Positions 48,840 through 58,494 of a stretch of DNA of 64,000 nucleotides are shown piece by piece (positions within the stretch are counted from its first letter, which is position 1; each line of letters starts with the position of its first letter). The notes under the pieces are model-generated. The model was not told the DNA's origin and did not search any database. It saw nothing but the letters and a program-made list of their open reading frames with translations. This DNA comes from Paenirhizobium cremeum (lineage in GTDB: Bacteria > Pseudomonadota > Alphaproteobacteria > Rhizobiales > Rhizobiaceae). A program made the position numbers and the translations under genes. Location: assembly GCF_022884085.1 (NCBI RefSeq), contig NZ_JAGGCS010000004.1, positions 114,599 through 178,598 on the forward strand, written 5' to 3'.

Positions 48840-49563
48840 CAAGCCGGGTCGCAGCCGGGGGAACAAGGCGCCTGTGCTGATCGTCCTGCACCAGGAACGC
48901 TCCAGCGCTGGCCGCGTCGGACAATTGCTGCTCGAAAAAGGCTACCCGCTCGACATTCGCCGGCCCGTGCTCGGCGATGCGCTGCCTGAAACACTGGCCG
49001 GTCACGCCGGCGCCGTCGTCTTTGGCGGTCCGATGAGCGCCAACGATCCGGACGATTTCGTAAAGACCGAGATCAACTGGCTCGACGTCCCCCTCAAGGA
49101 AAACAAGCCCTATCTCGGTATATGCCTCGGCGCCCAGATGCTGGTACGCCATCTCGGCGGCAAGGTGGAGGCCGAACCGCATGGCCGTGTCGAAATCGGC
49201 TGGTATCCCATCCGCCCGACCGAACATGGCCGTCTGATGATGCGCTGGCCGCAAATGGTCTATCATTTTCACCGGGAGGGTTTCGATCTTCCCCATGGAT
49301 GCCAGCTTCTCGCGGAAGGCGATGTCTATCGCAATCAGGCCATCCGCTACGGCGAAAACGCCTGGGGCATCCAGTTCCATGCGGAACTGACCCGCGCAAT
49401 GATGCATCGTTGGGTGGTGCATGGCGCAAGCCGTTTCGTCATGCCGAATGCCCAGCAGGGACGGGATCATCTCGAAGGGCGCATGATCTTCGACGCGCCG
49501 CTGAAAGCCTGGCTGTCCGAGTTCCTGGACCTCGTCTTTGAAAAGAACCGCTGCCCGATCTGA
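48832..49563 (+). CDS. Class I glutamine amidotransferase
   Basis: A 243-residue GMP-synthase-like amidotransferase domain standing alone. The full triad is present: C98 (GICLGAQML), H183 and E185 (GIQFHAEL). It cleaves glutamine to give ammonia for an unknown acceptor; free-standing members include gamma-glutamyl-polyamine or gamma-glutamyl peptide hydrolases. Its ATG overlaps the stop of terB by 8 bases. It is convergent with an MFS gene 20 bases away. Confidence 0.88.
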   Translation: MLDKPGRSRGNKAPVLIVLHQERSSAGRVGQLLLEKGYPLDIRRPVLGDALPETLAGHAGAVVFGGPMSANDPDDFVKTEINWLDVPLKENKPYLGICLGAQMLVRHLGGKVEAEPHGRVEIGWYPIRPTEHGRLMMRWPQMVYHFHREGFDLPHGCQLLAEGDVYRNQAIRYGENAWGIQFHAELTRAMMHRWVVHGASRFVMPNAQQGRDHLEGRMIFDAPLKAWLSEFLDLVFEKNRCPI

Positions 49564-49583
49564 TCCGTCGTGCCTTGCAGTTC

Positions 49584-50831
49584 TTAGGTCCGCTTCTGCG
49601 GGCCCGGTGCATCGAGGCTGTCGATACGCCTCAGTTGCGGAAAACCGAGGGACCAGAGGATTGCAACGGCAAGCGTGCCGAACCCGCCGATCACCACCGC
49701 CGGAACAGGTCCCACCAGATGCGCCATGGTACCGGCGCGGAATTCACCGAGTTCGTTGGATGCACCGATGAAGACCATGTTGACGGCATTCACCCGGCCC
49801 CGCACCTCGTCCGGCGTCCAAAGCGCGATCAGCGTTTCACGCACATAGACGGAGGCCATGTCGGCAGCCCCCATCAGCATGAGCGCGAGAATGGAGATCC
49901 ACGCCGTCTGGGAAAGACCGAATGCCACGGTGGCCGCCCCGAAGAGGGCAACGCCAACGAACATGAAGACACCGGCATTGTGGCGGATGGGGAAACTTGC
50001 GAGGACCACGGCCACCGCAATCGCGCCGATTCCGGGCGCCGAGCGCAGGAGACCGAGGCCCCAAGGGCCGAGGGTCAACACATCGCTGGCAAAGACCGGC
50101 ATCAGTGCAACGGCACCGCCGAGCAGGACAGCGAACAGGTCGAGCGAAATTGCGCCCAGCACCACCTTCTCGCCGAAGATGAAACGGAAACCCGCAAGGA
50201 TCGTATCCCAGGTGACCGTCTTCGACGACGTGCGCTGCGCCGGCTTCTTGACCATGAAGACCAGAATGGCTGCGCCGGCAAAGAAGACGAAGGAAATGGC
50301 ATAGGCGAGAATGGGACTGACGCCGTAAAGCAGGCCGCCGGCCACCGGCCCGATGATCGAGGCGGTCTGCCACGAGGAGGAATTCCACGCCACGGCATTC
50401 GGAAGGTCCTCCGCCGGCACGAGATTGGGAGCGAGCGACTGCACGGCCGGCGCATTGAAGGCACGTTCAATGCCGAAGATGGTCAGGATGATGAAGACGA
50501 TGACCGGTTCGAAGGCGGCGACAGCGGTGATGACCAGCATGGCGCCGCCGCAAAGGGCGCTGACGATCATGCAGATCGCGACGATCGCTCGGCGATTGTA
50601 GCGATCGACGACCGAACCGGTGACGAGGATCAGAAGGAGCGCGGGCAGAAACTGCACCAGCCCGATCAATCCCAGATAGAACGCGTTTTTAGTTTCCTCA
50701 TACATCTGCCAGCCCACGGAGACGCTGAGAATCTGCGTGGCGAAGGCGCCCAGGAAACGGGCGATGAAGAAGCGCAGATAGGAAACATGCCGAAAGGCTG
50801 CGAAACGGTCCCCGGCACTGGAAGCATGCAT
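49584..50831 (-). CDS. MFS transporter, EntS-like
   Basis: A 415-residue inner-membrane carrier with about twelve hydrophobic segments. FIARFLGAFATQILSVSVGWQMYE and LPALLLILVTGSVVDRYNRRAIVAICMI place it in the EntS/DHA3 group of exporters. The ATG at 50831 (MHASSAGDRFAAFRH) is preferred; the frame to 50888 adds an unlike leader. It is convergent with the amidotransferase gene. Substrate unknown. Confidence 0.85.
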   Translation of the reverse strand: MHASSAGDRFAAFRHVSYLRFFIARFLGAFATQILSVSVGWQMYEETKNAFYLGLIGLVQFLPALLLILVTGSVVDRYNRRAIVAICMIVSALCGGAMLVITAVAAFEPVIVFIILTIFGIERAFNAPAVQSLAPNLVPAEDLPNAVAWNSSSWQTASIIGPVAGGLLYGVSPILAYAISFVFFAGAAILVFMVKKPAQRTSSKTVTWDTILAGFRFIFGEKVVLGAISLDLFAVLLGGAVALMPVFASDVLTLGPWGLGLLRSAPGIGAIAVAVVLASFPIRHNAGVFMFVGVALFGAATVAFGLSQTAWISILALMLMGAADMASVYVRETLIALWTPDEVRGRVNAVNMVFIGASNELGEFRAGTMAHLVGPVPAVVIGGFGTLAVAILWSLGFPQLRRIDSLDAPGPQKRT

Positions 50832-50971
50832 GAAAAGGACTTTCCAATCTGGCAGGCGGCACGGAGAAACCGGCGCACCGTTAAACATGTTTTGTTTTCC
50901 GGCAGACTGCAGGACTTGCCCGCTTAGTCGCCAATGTCTACATGTCTGTCAACCGAGAAATGGAGACCCGC

Positions 50972-51262
50972 ATGCTTGCGCTGTTTCAGACGATCGATCT
51001 GGCATTGAACCTTTATACCTGGGTGCTGATCGCCAGTGCCATTTTTTCCTGGCTTTATGCGTTCAACGTGATCAACTCGAGCAACAGCTTCGTCAACTCG
51101 CTGGGGACTTTCTTCTACAATGTGACCGAGCCCGTTCTGCGCCCCGTCCGCAGGGTCCTGCCGGATCTCGGCGGCATCGACATCTCGCCGATCGTCGTCC
51201 TGCTCATCATCTTCTTTATCCGCTCCCTGATGTGGAACAGCGTCTATCCGCTCTTCGCGTGA
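50972..51262 (+). CDS. YggT-family membrane protein
   Basis: A 96-residue protein with two membrane segments (about 3-28 and 68-93) and the family block [32 protein letters not shown]. YggT proteins occur near cell-division and proline-synthesis genes; some affect osmotic stress. The ATG at 50972 has GGAG six bases upstream; two earlier in-frame ATGs (50942, 50960) lack that. Its stop overlaps the GTG of the next gene. Confidence 0.9.
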   Translation: MLALFQTIDLALNLYTWVLIASAIFSWLYAFNVINSSNSFVNSLGTFFYNVTEPVLRPVRRVLPDLGGIDISPIVVLLIIFFIRSLMWNSVYPLFA

Positions 51263-51573
51263 GGCGGCCCTACAAGCGTCAGGAAGATCATCTGCGCCTC
51301 GCGATCCGGTTGACGCCGAATGCGGGGCGCGATGCATTGGAGGGGCTGGAGGAAAATGCGGATGGCGAGGTCTATCTGCGCGCCCGGGTTACCAGCGTTC
51401 CCGAAAAGGGCAAGGCCAACAAGGCGCTGATCGCCCTGCTCGCCAAGACGCTCGGCGTTTCCAAATCCTCTATCTCCATCGTATCAGGAGAAACCGCCAG
51501 ACAAAAAATCCTCCGGATCGATGGCGACCCGGAGGACCTGGAAAAGAGAATAGACGGCCTCTCAGCCGGCTGA
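51259..51573 (+). CDS. DUF167 (YggU) family protein
   Basis: A 104-residue DUF167 protein ([73 protein letters not shown]). The start is a GTG at 51259 that overlaps the YggT stop as GTGA. Function unknown. The YggT-YggU pair is common in proteobacteria. It ends 2 bases from ppa, which is convergent. Confidence 0.92.
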   Translation: MRRPYKRQEDHLRLAIRLTPNAGRDALEGLEENADGEVYLRARVTSVPEKGKANKALIALLAKTLGVSKSSISIVSGETARQKILRIDGDPEDLEKRIDGLSAG

Positions 51574-51575
51574 AA

Positions 51576-52109
51576 TCAATTCTGCGCCTTGTAGCGCTCG
51601 ATGGCTTCGACGATCAGCTTCTTGGCCACGCCGACATCCTGCCAGCCACCGATCTTCACCCACTTGCCGGGCTCGAGATCCTTGTAGTGCTCGAAGAAGT
51701 GCTCGATCTGCTTCAGCGTGATCTCGGGCATGTCGGTGTAGTTGATGATCTTGTCGTAGCGCTGGGTCAGCTTCTGCGACGGCACGGCAATGATCTTCTC
51801 GTCCTTGCCGGAATTGTCTTCCATAATCATCACGCCGATCGGGCGCACGTTGATGACACAGCCGGGCAGCAACGGACGGGTGTTGCAGATGAGAACGTCG
51901 ATCGGGTCGCCGTCGTCGGAAAGAGTGTGCGGAACGAAGCCGTAGTTGCCGGGATAGGTCATCGGCGTATAGAGGAAGCGGTCGACGACCAGAGCGCCGG
52001 CGTCCTTGTCCATCTCGTACTTGATCGGGTGCCCCCCGACCGGTACTTCAACGATGACATTGATGTCTTCCGGCGGATTCTTGCCAATGGCGATTGCATC
52101 GATACGCAT
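51576..52109 (-). CDS. ppa: Inorganic pyrophosphatase
   Basis: A 177-residue family I pyrophosphatase that pulls biosynthesis forward by splitting PPi. The metal/substrate block [37 protein letters not shown] carries the catalytic Asp and Tyr residues. The ATG at 52109 ([12 protein letters not shown]) is preceded by GGGGACG at good spacing; an ATG at 52121 adds four residues. Family length matches. Confidence 0.97.
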   Translation of the reverse strand: MRIDAIAIGKNPPEDINVIVEVPVGGHPIKYEMDKDAGALVVDRFLYTPMTYPGNYGFVPHTLSDDGDPIDVLICNTRPLLPGCVINVRPIGVMIMEDNSGKDEKIIAVPSQKLTQRYDKIINYTDMPEITLKQIEHFFEHYKDLEPGKWVKIGGWQDVGVAKKLIVEAIERYKAQN

Positions 52110-52303
52110 TTTCGTCCCCATGGGAATGTTGAAATCCCGGATTTCCTAAAGGGAATCATAACGCAATGCAACACGGCTTTGGACGGACAGACCGGCAATT
52201 GCGGGCAAGGTTACCGGCCAGATTTGCATGTTTTTCCCCCTCGTCCCTTGCAACCGCCCCGCCCTCGTCTGGTATAAGACCCCGAATACGGAGGGGATCG
52301 ACT

Positions 52304-52927
52304 ATGAAGAGCTTTTCTTTCGCGCCGCTGGCAATACTGGTTGCATTGTGTGCACTTCCGCAAGGTGCAATGGCAAACGACAGCACCTATACCGATCTTG
52401 ATCTCGACAAATGCAAGACGGTCGCCTCCGACGACATGGGCGCCATCATGCTCTGTCGCGGCTACCGCGATTATGACATCCATTTTGCCGAAGGAGACCT
52501 GCGCCAGAGCGTTTTCTACGGCCCGCTCGACAAGAAGCTGCAGGAAGAGGCTTTCGAATCCTTCGAGCCTTTCAACCACATCGGCACCAAGATCGAATGG
52601 CGGCTCGACGGTTCAGGCAAGCCTTTCGCCGCAATCCTGCGATGGTTTATCGAGAATGTCGGCCCGGAGGGCGTACCGACAGAGGCCAGCACCGGCCAAG
52701 TGCTCGTGGTCAGCCGTGTCGCACAACGGGCGGACGGCCTAGGCTGCGTCGTGGGCTATGTCGATGCCCTGGCCAATCCGAACGCCAACGAACTGGCACG
52801 CAAGCTCGCCGACGCTGAGGCCAAGGACTTCGCCTGCGGTTACCAGGAGGCGAGATGGGAGGGAAAGCGTGGCGACAAGGCCGCCGACCCGACCCATGTC
52901 TGGCCGGAAGGCTTCGCCAAGGAATAG
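52304..52927 (+). CDS. Unassigned secreted protein
   Basis: A 207-residue protein with a signal peptide (MKSFSFAPLAILVALCALPQGAMA, cleavage after AMA). The mature part has four cysteines (DKCKTV, MLCRG, GLGCVVGY, DFACGY) likely forming two disulfides, and a charged C-terminal end. The chosen ATG has GAGGGG nearby upstream. It is convergent with the GNAT gene. No family recognised; it resembles other small Rhizobiales periplasmic proteins only in build. Confidence 0.74.
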   Translation: MKSFSFAPLAILVALCALPQGAMANDSTYTDLDLDKCKTVASDDMGAIMLCRGYRDYDIHFAEGDLRQSVFYGPLDKKLQEEAFESFEPFNHIGTKIEWRLDGSGKPFAAILRWFIENVGPEGVPTEASTGQVLVVSRVAQRADGLGCVVGYVDALANPNANELARKLADAEAKDFACGYQEARWEGKRGDKAADPTHVWPEGFAKE

Positions 52928-52938
52928 GAAGGACGGGA

Positions 52939-53445
52939 TCAGTTCCAGATGAAGCCGAGCTTCTTGAGCTGAATGTCGTCGAAATCCTCCATCCCCTCGA
53001 CGGCATCGATCCCGCCATTCGAACGGAAGAAATCGACCGCGTGATGGCTCTCTTCCAGGCACCACACGACGGTGCCGCGGCAGCCGAGCGACTTCAGCAA
53101 CCGACGGGCTTCGCCGAAAAGCGTGTAGCCGAGGCCGATGCCCTGATATTCCGGGCGCATATAGATCTCGTAGACTTCGCCTTCCTGCGGCAGGGCTCGG
53201 GCGCGATTGAGGCCGACGGTCGTATAGCCCGCAATCGTCCCTGCGACATCAGCGACGAGAACGGTCGCCGGACCGGCAGTCGCCTTGCGCCACCATGTTT
53301 CGCTGCGGCGCTCGATCATCTTCGTCAGGGCGCGATAAGGAATGAGGCCCGCATAGGCGTGCTGCCAGGACGAGCGGTGCGCCTCCGCTATGGCAGCCGC
53401 ATCCTGCCGCTCGGCAGGGCGAACATCAATCGACAACGTCTTCAT
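52939..53445 (-). CDS. GNAT-family N-acetyltransferase
   Basis: A 168-residue acetyltransferase. The acetyl-CoA loop lies in YMRPEYQGIGLGYTLFGEA (R/Q-x-x-G-x-G), and the start IDVRPAERQDAAAIAEAHRSSWQHAYAGLIPYRAL is typical of the RimI-like branch. It acetylates an amine on a protein or small molecule; the substrate is unknown. The ATG at 53445 is chosen; an upstream ATG at 53523 adds 26 residues unlike the family. It lies between the secreted-protein gene (convergent) and the typA terminator. Confidence 0.87.
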   Translation of the reverse strand: MKTLSIDVRPAERQDAAAIAEAHRSSWQHAYAGLIPYRALTKMIERRSETWWRKATAGPATVLVADVAGTIAGYTTVGLNRARALPQEGEVYEIYMRPEYQGIGLGYTLFGEARRLLKSLGCRGTVVWCLEESHHAVDFFRSNGGIDAVEGMEDFDDIQLKKLGFIWN

Positions 53446-53593
53446 AACGTCACTTTCGTCCCGCTGCGCCTCAGCCACCACCGGCAATCGCCGGAAAAGC
53501 AGAAGAACCCACAGACTTTTCATTAGGGCAACGACGAAAATTTAACGCTTTTTTAACCTTGGCCGCAAGCCCAGCCACCGCCAAACCACAAAC

Positions 53594-53621
53594 AAAAACC
53601 CCGACTCGGAGAGCCGGGGTT
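53594..53621 (-). terminator. Terminator of typA
   Basis: AACCCCG (53597-53603) and CGGGGTT (53615-53621), extended by an inner pair CTC/GAG, form a stem followed on the minus strand by TTTTTGTTTG. It lies 25 bases past the typA stop. Confidence 0.85.
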
Positions 53622-53645
53622 GGAAGAAAGACCTTGAAGAAACGA

Positions 53646-55472
53646 TCAGGCCTGAGCGGCGCGGGCCTTTTCCATACGCTTGCGGTCGTTCGGGTCGAGA
53701 TACATCTTGCGAAGACGGATCGACTTCGGGGTCACCTCGACCAGTTCGTCGTCCTGAATCCACGACAGGGCGCGCTCCAGCGTGAACTTGATCGGCGGGG
53801 TGAGCTTGACCGCTTCATCTTTGCCGGCAGCGCGGATGTTGGTGAGCTTCTTGCCTTTGAGAACGTTGACCTCGAGATCGTTGTCACGGCTGTGGATGCC
53901 GATAATCATGCCGGCATAGACCTTCTCGCCGGCATCGATAATCATCGGACCGCGGTCTTCGAGGTTGAACAGTGCGTAGGCAACGGCTTCGCCGGCCTCG
54001 TTGGCGAGCAGCACGCCATTGACGCGACCGCCGATCTCGCCCTTGTAAGGCTGGTAGTCGTGGAACAGGCGGTTCATCACGGCGGTGCCGCGGGTGTCTG
54101 TCAGAAGTTCCGACTGATAGCCGATAAGGCCGCGGGTCGGTGCGAAGAACACCAGGCGGACGCGGTTGCCGCCCGACGGACGAAGCTCGACCATCTCGGC
54201 CTTGCGCTCGGACATCTTCTGGACGACGACGCCGGAATGCTCCTCGTCCACGTCGATCACGACTTCCTCGATCGGCTCCATCATCTGGCCGGTCGTTTCG
54301 TCCTTGTGCATGACGACACGCGGACGCGACACGGCAAGTTCGAAGCCTTCGCGGCGCATGTTTTCGATCAGAACCGCAAGCTGAAGTTCGCCGCGACCGG
54401 ATACGAAGAACGAATCCTTGTCGGCCGATTCCTCGATCTTGAGAGCGACGTTACCTTCCGCTTCCTTGAACAGGCGGTCGCGAATGACGCGGCTCGTCAC
54501 CTTGTCGCCTTCGGTGCCGGCAAGCGGGCTGTCGTTGACGATGAAGGACATCGTGACCGTCGGCGGGTCGATCGGCTGGGCCGTCATTGCCTCGTTGACC
54601 GAGGGATCGCAGAACGTGTCCGCGACAGTGCCTTTGGACAGGCCCGCAATGGCGACGATGTCGCCCGCCTGGGCCTCTTCGATCGGAGTGCGCTCGATAC
54701 CGCGGAAAGCGAGGATCTTCGAAATACGGCCGGTTTCGATGAGCTTGCCGTCCTGGCCGAGAACCTTGACCGCCTGGTTCGGCTTGATCGAGCCGGATGC
54801 GATGCGCCCGGTGATGATGCGACCGAGGAAGTTGTTGGCCTCCAGGATCGTGCCAATCATCCGGAACGGGCCTTCCTCGACCTTCGGCGCAGGGACATGC
54901 TTGACGACGAGGTCGAGCAGCGGCGCGAGGCCTTCTTCCTGCGGACCTTCCGGCGAGTGGTTCATCCAGCCGTTGCGGCCCGAACCGTACATGATTGGGA
55001 AGTCGAGCTGTTCGTCGGTGGCGTCGAGCGCCGCGAACAGGTCGAAGACCTCGTTGATGACTTCTTCAGCACGGGCGTCCGGACGGTCGATCTTGTTGAT
55101 CGCGACGATCGGGCGAAGACCGACCTTCAGCGCCTTGCCGACCACGAACTTGGTCTGCGGCATCGGGCCTTCGGCAGCATCGACGAGAACGATGGCGCCA
55201 TCCACCATCGACAGGATACGCTCGACTTCACCGCCGAAGTCGGCGTGGCCGGGCGTATCGACGATGTTGATGCGGGTGTCCTTCCACTCGATCGACGTCG
55301 CCTTGGCGAGAATGGTGATGCCGCGTTCCTTTTCGATGTCGTTCGAGTCCATCACGCGTTCCATGACGCGCTGGTTTTCGCGGAACGAACCGGACTGCTT
55401 GAGGAGCTCGTCGACGAGGGTCGTTTTCCCATGGTCAACGTGCGCAATGATCGCGATATTGCGAAGGTTCAT
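53646..55472 (-). CDS. typA: Ribosome-associated GTPase TypA/BipA
   Basis: A 608-residue translational GTPase. G1 is HVDHGKTTL (11-19), switch II DTPGHADFGGEVERIL, G4 NKIDRPDAR; then EF-G-like domains and the BipA-specific C-terminal domain (NVLKGKKLTNIRAAGKDEAVKLTPPIKFTLERALSWIQDDELVEVTPKSIRLRKMYLDPNDRKR). It binds the ribosome under stress and cold and helps assemble the large subunit. The ATG at 55472 (MNLRNIAIIAHVDHG) is chosen over one at 55553. Confidence 0.98.
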   Translation of the reverse strand: MNLRNIAIIAHVDHGKTTLVDELLKQSGSFRENQRVMERVMDSNDIEKERGITILAKATSIEWKDTRINIVDTPGHADFGGEVERILSMVDGAIVLVDAAEGPMPQTKFVVGKALKVGLRPIVAINKIDRPDARAEEVINEVFDLFAALDATDEQLDFPIMYGSGRNGWMNHSPEGPQEEGLAPLLDLVVKHVPAPKVEEGPFRMIGTILEANNFLGRIITGRIASGSIKPNQAVKVLGQDGKLIETGRISKILAFRGIERTPIEEAQAGDIVAIAGLSKGTVADTFCDPSVNEAMTAQPIDPPTVTMSFIVNDSPLAGTEGDKVTSRVIRDRLFKEAEGNVALKIEESADKDSFFVSGRGELQLAVLIENMRREGFELAVSRPRVVMHKDETTGQMMEPIEEVVIDVDEEHSGVVVQKMSERKAEMVELRPSGGNRVRLVFFAPTRGLIGYQSELLTDTRGTAVMNRLFHDYQPYKGEIGGRVNGVLLANEAGEAVAYALFNLEDRGPMIIDAGEKVYAGMIIGIHSRDNDLEVNVLKGKKLTNIRAAGKDEAVKLTPPIKFTLERALSWIQDDELVEVTPKSIRLRKMYLDPNDRKRMEKARAAQA

Positions 55473-55660
55473 GAACAGATCTCTGATGGCTGGGGCGCGA
55501 AACGGGGTGCGGCGCCTTGTTTCTTTGGCGCGCTCATAGCCTGTTTTTTGCAATTGCGAAAGGGGAAAGAGCCTGCGGAGCGGCAGAAGGGGCTTTCGCG
55601 AGGCTCTGAGCCAACCTAAATCCAGTCACGAAAGAGCCCTTTGCGGAGAGGAAAACCGAC

Positions 55661-56131
55661 ATGGCCGGCCCGATGATGACACCTGCTGACCTGCAGGCCT
55701 ATCTGCATGACCATATTCCGCTTTCCGCAGCGATGCATGTCCGTGTCCTGTCAACGGAGGAGGACAGCATCACACTTCAGGCACCGCTTGCTCCGAACAT
55801 CAATCACCGCGAAACGGTCTTCGGCGGTAGCGCCTCGGCTGTTGCCATCCTCGCCGCCTGGTCGCTCGTCCACCTGCGGCTGAAATCCGAGGGACTGGAA
55901 AGCCGGGTGGTCATCCAGCACAACAGCATGGACTACCTTTCCCCGATCGACGATGACTTCACCGCGCGTTCCTATCTGGTCGAGCGGGATGTATGGGCTT
56001 CATTTGCACGGTTGCTGGCTCGACGGGGACGGGCACGCATATCGGTTGGTGCTGTTCTGGAGACGGACGGCGTCATCGCAGGTCGTCTCGAAGGACAATT
56101 CGTAGCCTTTTCCAATGCCGGGTTACGCTAG
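55661..56131 (+). CDS. YiiD_C-type thioesterase domain protein
   Basis: A 156-residue hot-dog-fold thioesterase domain (NINHRETVFGGSASAVAILAAWSLVHLRLKSEGLESRVVIQHNSMDYLSPIDDDFTARSYL), the stand-alone form of the C-terminal domain of E. coli YiiD (FabY). It may split an acyl-CoA or acyl-ACP. No acetyltransferase domain is attached. It is divergent from typA and convergent with the M3 peptidase; its stop lies inside the hairpin at 56113-56146. Confidence 0.85.
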   Translation: MAGPMMTPADLQAYLHDHIPLSAAMHVRVLSTEEDSITLQAPLAPNINHRETVFGGSASAVAILAAWSLVHLRLKSEGLESRVVIQHNSMDYLSPIDDDFTARSYLVERDVWASFARLLARRGRARISVGAVLETDGVIAGRLEGQFVAFSNAGLR

Positions 56132-56146
56132 GCATACCCGGCATTG
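56113..56146. terminator. Hairpin shared by the thioesterase and M3 peptidase genes
   Basis: CAATGCCGGGT (56113-56123) and ACCCGGCATTG (56136-56146) form a perfect 11-base stem with a 12-base loop, holding the thioesterase stop codon in its loop. No T-run follows on either side, so it may act as an mRNA-end barrier rather than a classic terminator. Confidence 0.55.
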
Positions 56147-56165
56147 ATTGGAAGATCGGGCGCCG

Positions 56166-58229
56166 TCAGGCCGCCAATCCCTTCTGCTTCAGCATGGCGT
56201 CGGGGCTCGGCAACCGGCCGCGGAAAGCCTTATAAGCCTCTTCCGGATCGACGGAGCCGCCGACCGCATAGATGTTCGCCTTCAGCCGCTCGGCCATGAC
56301 GGGATCGAAGGCGTCACCCGTCTCCTCGAAGGCCGCAAAGGCATCCGCATCCAGCACCTCCGACCACATGTAGGAATAATAACCGGCGGAATAGCCGTCT
56401 CCGGCGAAGACATGCTGGAAATGAGGCGTCGCGTGACGCATCACCAGCGAGCGCGGCAAGCCGATCTTCGCCAGCACTTCCGCTTGAACCGCCATCGGAT
56501 CCTCGACCGGACCGCGGGTATGGAAAGCCATGTCGACCAGCGCCGACGAGGTGAATTCCACTGCCGCGAAACCGGCATTGAAGGTGCGGGCTGCCAGAAC
56601 CTTGTCGAGAAGGGCCTGCGGCATCGACTGACCCGTCTCGTAATGGACGGCATAGGTCTTGAGGATGTCCGGCACCGTCAGCCAGTGCTCGTAAAGCTGC
56701 GACGGCAGTTCGACGAAATCGCGGGAAACCCCGGTGCCTGATACGGAGGGATAGGTCACGTCCGACAGCATGCCATGGGCCGCATGGCCGAACTCGTGGA
56801 ACAGCGTGCGCGCATCGTCGAGCGACAGCAGCGCTGGTTTACCTTCCTCCGGCTTGGCGAAATTGCAGACATTGTAGATGATCGGGATCTCGCCGACGGT
56901 ACCGTTCTTCAAGGGCAGCTTGTGCTGCGACTGGAAGGAACTCATCCAGGCACCGGAACGCTTGGATGGCCGGGCGAAATAATCGCCGAGAAACATGGCG
57001 ACGAGCTTGTCGTTACGGTCGCGGATTTCGAAGACCCGGACATCCGGATGATAGCCGGCGACATCCTTGAGCGGCACCGCCTTGATGCCGAACAGGCGCC
57101 CGGCGACGTCGAAGCAGGCCTCGATGATCTTTTCGAGCTGGAGGTAGGGCTTGAGCTCGGCCTCCGAGAAATCGAATTTGCGGGCGCGCAACTTCTCGGC
57201 ATAGTGACGCCAGTCCCAGGGCATAACCTCGTGGTTCTTGCCCTCCTCGGCGATCAGGCCGGCAAGCTCTTCCTCCTCGGACTTCGCCTGCACCATTGCC
57301 TTGCTCCAGACCTTCATCAGGAGTTCATTCACGGCTTCCGGCGTCTTGGCCATGGTGTCGTCCAGCTTGTAGCTGGCGAAATCCTTATAACCGAGCAGTC
57401 CTGCCTTTTCCGACCTCAGCGCCAGCGTTTCCCTGACGATGTCGCGGTTGTCGGTCTCACCGCCATTTATGCCGCGGGAAATCCAGGCATTGAAGGCCTG
57501 TTCGCGCAGATCCCGGCGCGTGGAAAAAGTGAGGAAAGGCTCGATGATGGAACGCGACAGCGTCACCACATAGGCCTCGCCCTTGCCGCGGGCCTGCGCA
57601 GCAGCAGCCATGGAATCCTTCAGGAAATCGGGAATGCCGGCAAGGTCGGCATCGCCATCAAGCGGCAGCGCCCAGGATTTCTCGTCCGACAGCACATTCT
57701 GCCCGAAGCGGGCGCCGAGTCCCGCCAGCTTTTCATTGATCGCGGCGAGCCGCTCCTGCTTCGCCTTTTCGAGCTTGGCGCCGGATTTCACGAAACCCTT
57801 CCAGTGACGTTCGAGAACGCGCAACTCCTCCGTTGTCAGGCCAAGATCATCGCGTCTTTCCCACAGCGCATCGATGCGGTGGAAGAGGTCCGCATTCATG
57901 CCGATCTTCGAATAGTGACGCGACATCTTCGGCGCGATCTCGCGTTCCAGCGCCTGGATCGCGTCGTTGGTATGCGCGCCGGCGCGGTTCCAAAACAGCG
58001 AGGATACGCGCGAAAGATTGTCTCCTGCCATTTCCAGGGCAACGACGGTATTGGCGAAGGTCGGAGCCTCGGGATTGGTCGCGATGGCGTCGATCTCCGC
58101 GTCATGCTCGGCAAGCGCTGCGTCAAAAGCCGGCGCGAAATCGTCATCCGAAACGGCTTCGAAGCGCGGCAACCCGTTGGGGCCATTCCATTCGAAGACG
58201 GCGGAACTGAATGACGACGTTTTGCTCAT
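56166..58229 (-). CDS. M3-family metallopeptidase (oligopeptidase A/Dcp type)
   Basis: A 687-residue zinc peptidase that cuts short peptides in the cytoplasm. The zinc site is HEFGH (H478, E479, H482) in TLFHEFGHAAHGMLS, with the third ligand in the following SRDFVELPSQLYEHW. FEKPEEG and the GYYSYMWSEVLDADAFAAFEETGDAFDP block near the C-terminus are also typical. It stands divergent from an MFS gene across 265 bases; nothing clear was seen in that gap. Confidence 0.96.
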   Translation of the reverse strand: MSKTSSFSSAVFEWNGPNGLPRFEAVSDDDFAPAFDAALAEHDAEIDAIATNPEAPTFANTVVALEMAGDNLSRVSSLFWNRAGAHTNDAIQALEREIAPKMSRHYSKIGMNADLFHRIDALWERRDDLGLTTEELRVLERHWKGFVKSGAKLEKAKQERLAAINEKLAGLGARFGQNVLSDEKSWALPLDGDADLAGIPDFLKDSMAAAAQARGKGEAYVVTLSRSIIEPFLTFSTRRDLREQAFNAWISRGINGGETDNRDIVRETLALRSEKAGLLGYKDFASYKLDDTMAKTPEAVNELLMKVWSKAMVQAKSEEEELAGLIAEEGKNHEVMPWDWRHYAEKLRARKFDFSEAELKPYLQLEKIIEACFDVAGRLFGIKAVPLKDVAGYHPDVRVFEIRDRNDKLVAMFLGDYFARPSKRSGAWMSSFQSQHKLPLKNGTVGEIPIIYNVCNFAKPEEGKPALLSLDDARTLFHEFGHAAHGMLSDVTYPSVSGTGVSRDFVELPSQLYEHWLTVPDILKTYAVHYETGQSMPQALLDKVLAARTFNAGFAAVEFTSSALVDMAFHTRGPVEDPMAVQAEVLAKIGLPRSLVMRHATPHFQHVFAGDGYSAGYYSYMWSEVLDADAFAAFEETGDAFDPVMAERLKANIYAVGGSVDPEEAYKAFRGRLPSPDAMLKQKGLAA

Positions 58230-58494
58230 GACGATTTTCCCCTGGACGATCTTCGCTCCGATGCCCGCGAAGCAGACACCTCAAGCGATATGGTATCCCG
58301 ATCATTTGCTTGGCAAGCGTACAAACGATGATGGAGACAAAATTTCTGGGCCTCCGATGCAGGAGACCTGTCGCGGAGTTGGTATATTTCGCCTCTCGCC
58401 AAGAACGTCTTCCGATCGTAAAAGGTGGCGAAGTCCCTTTCCGACCCGGGCCGCGTGACCGCGGCGCCCGGACCATAATAACGAACGGAAGAGC

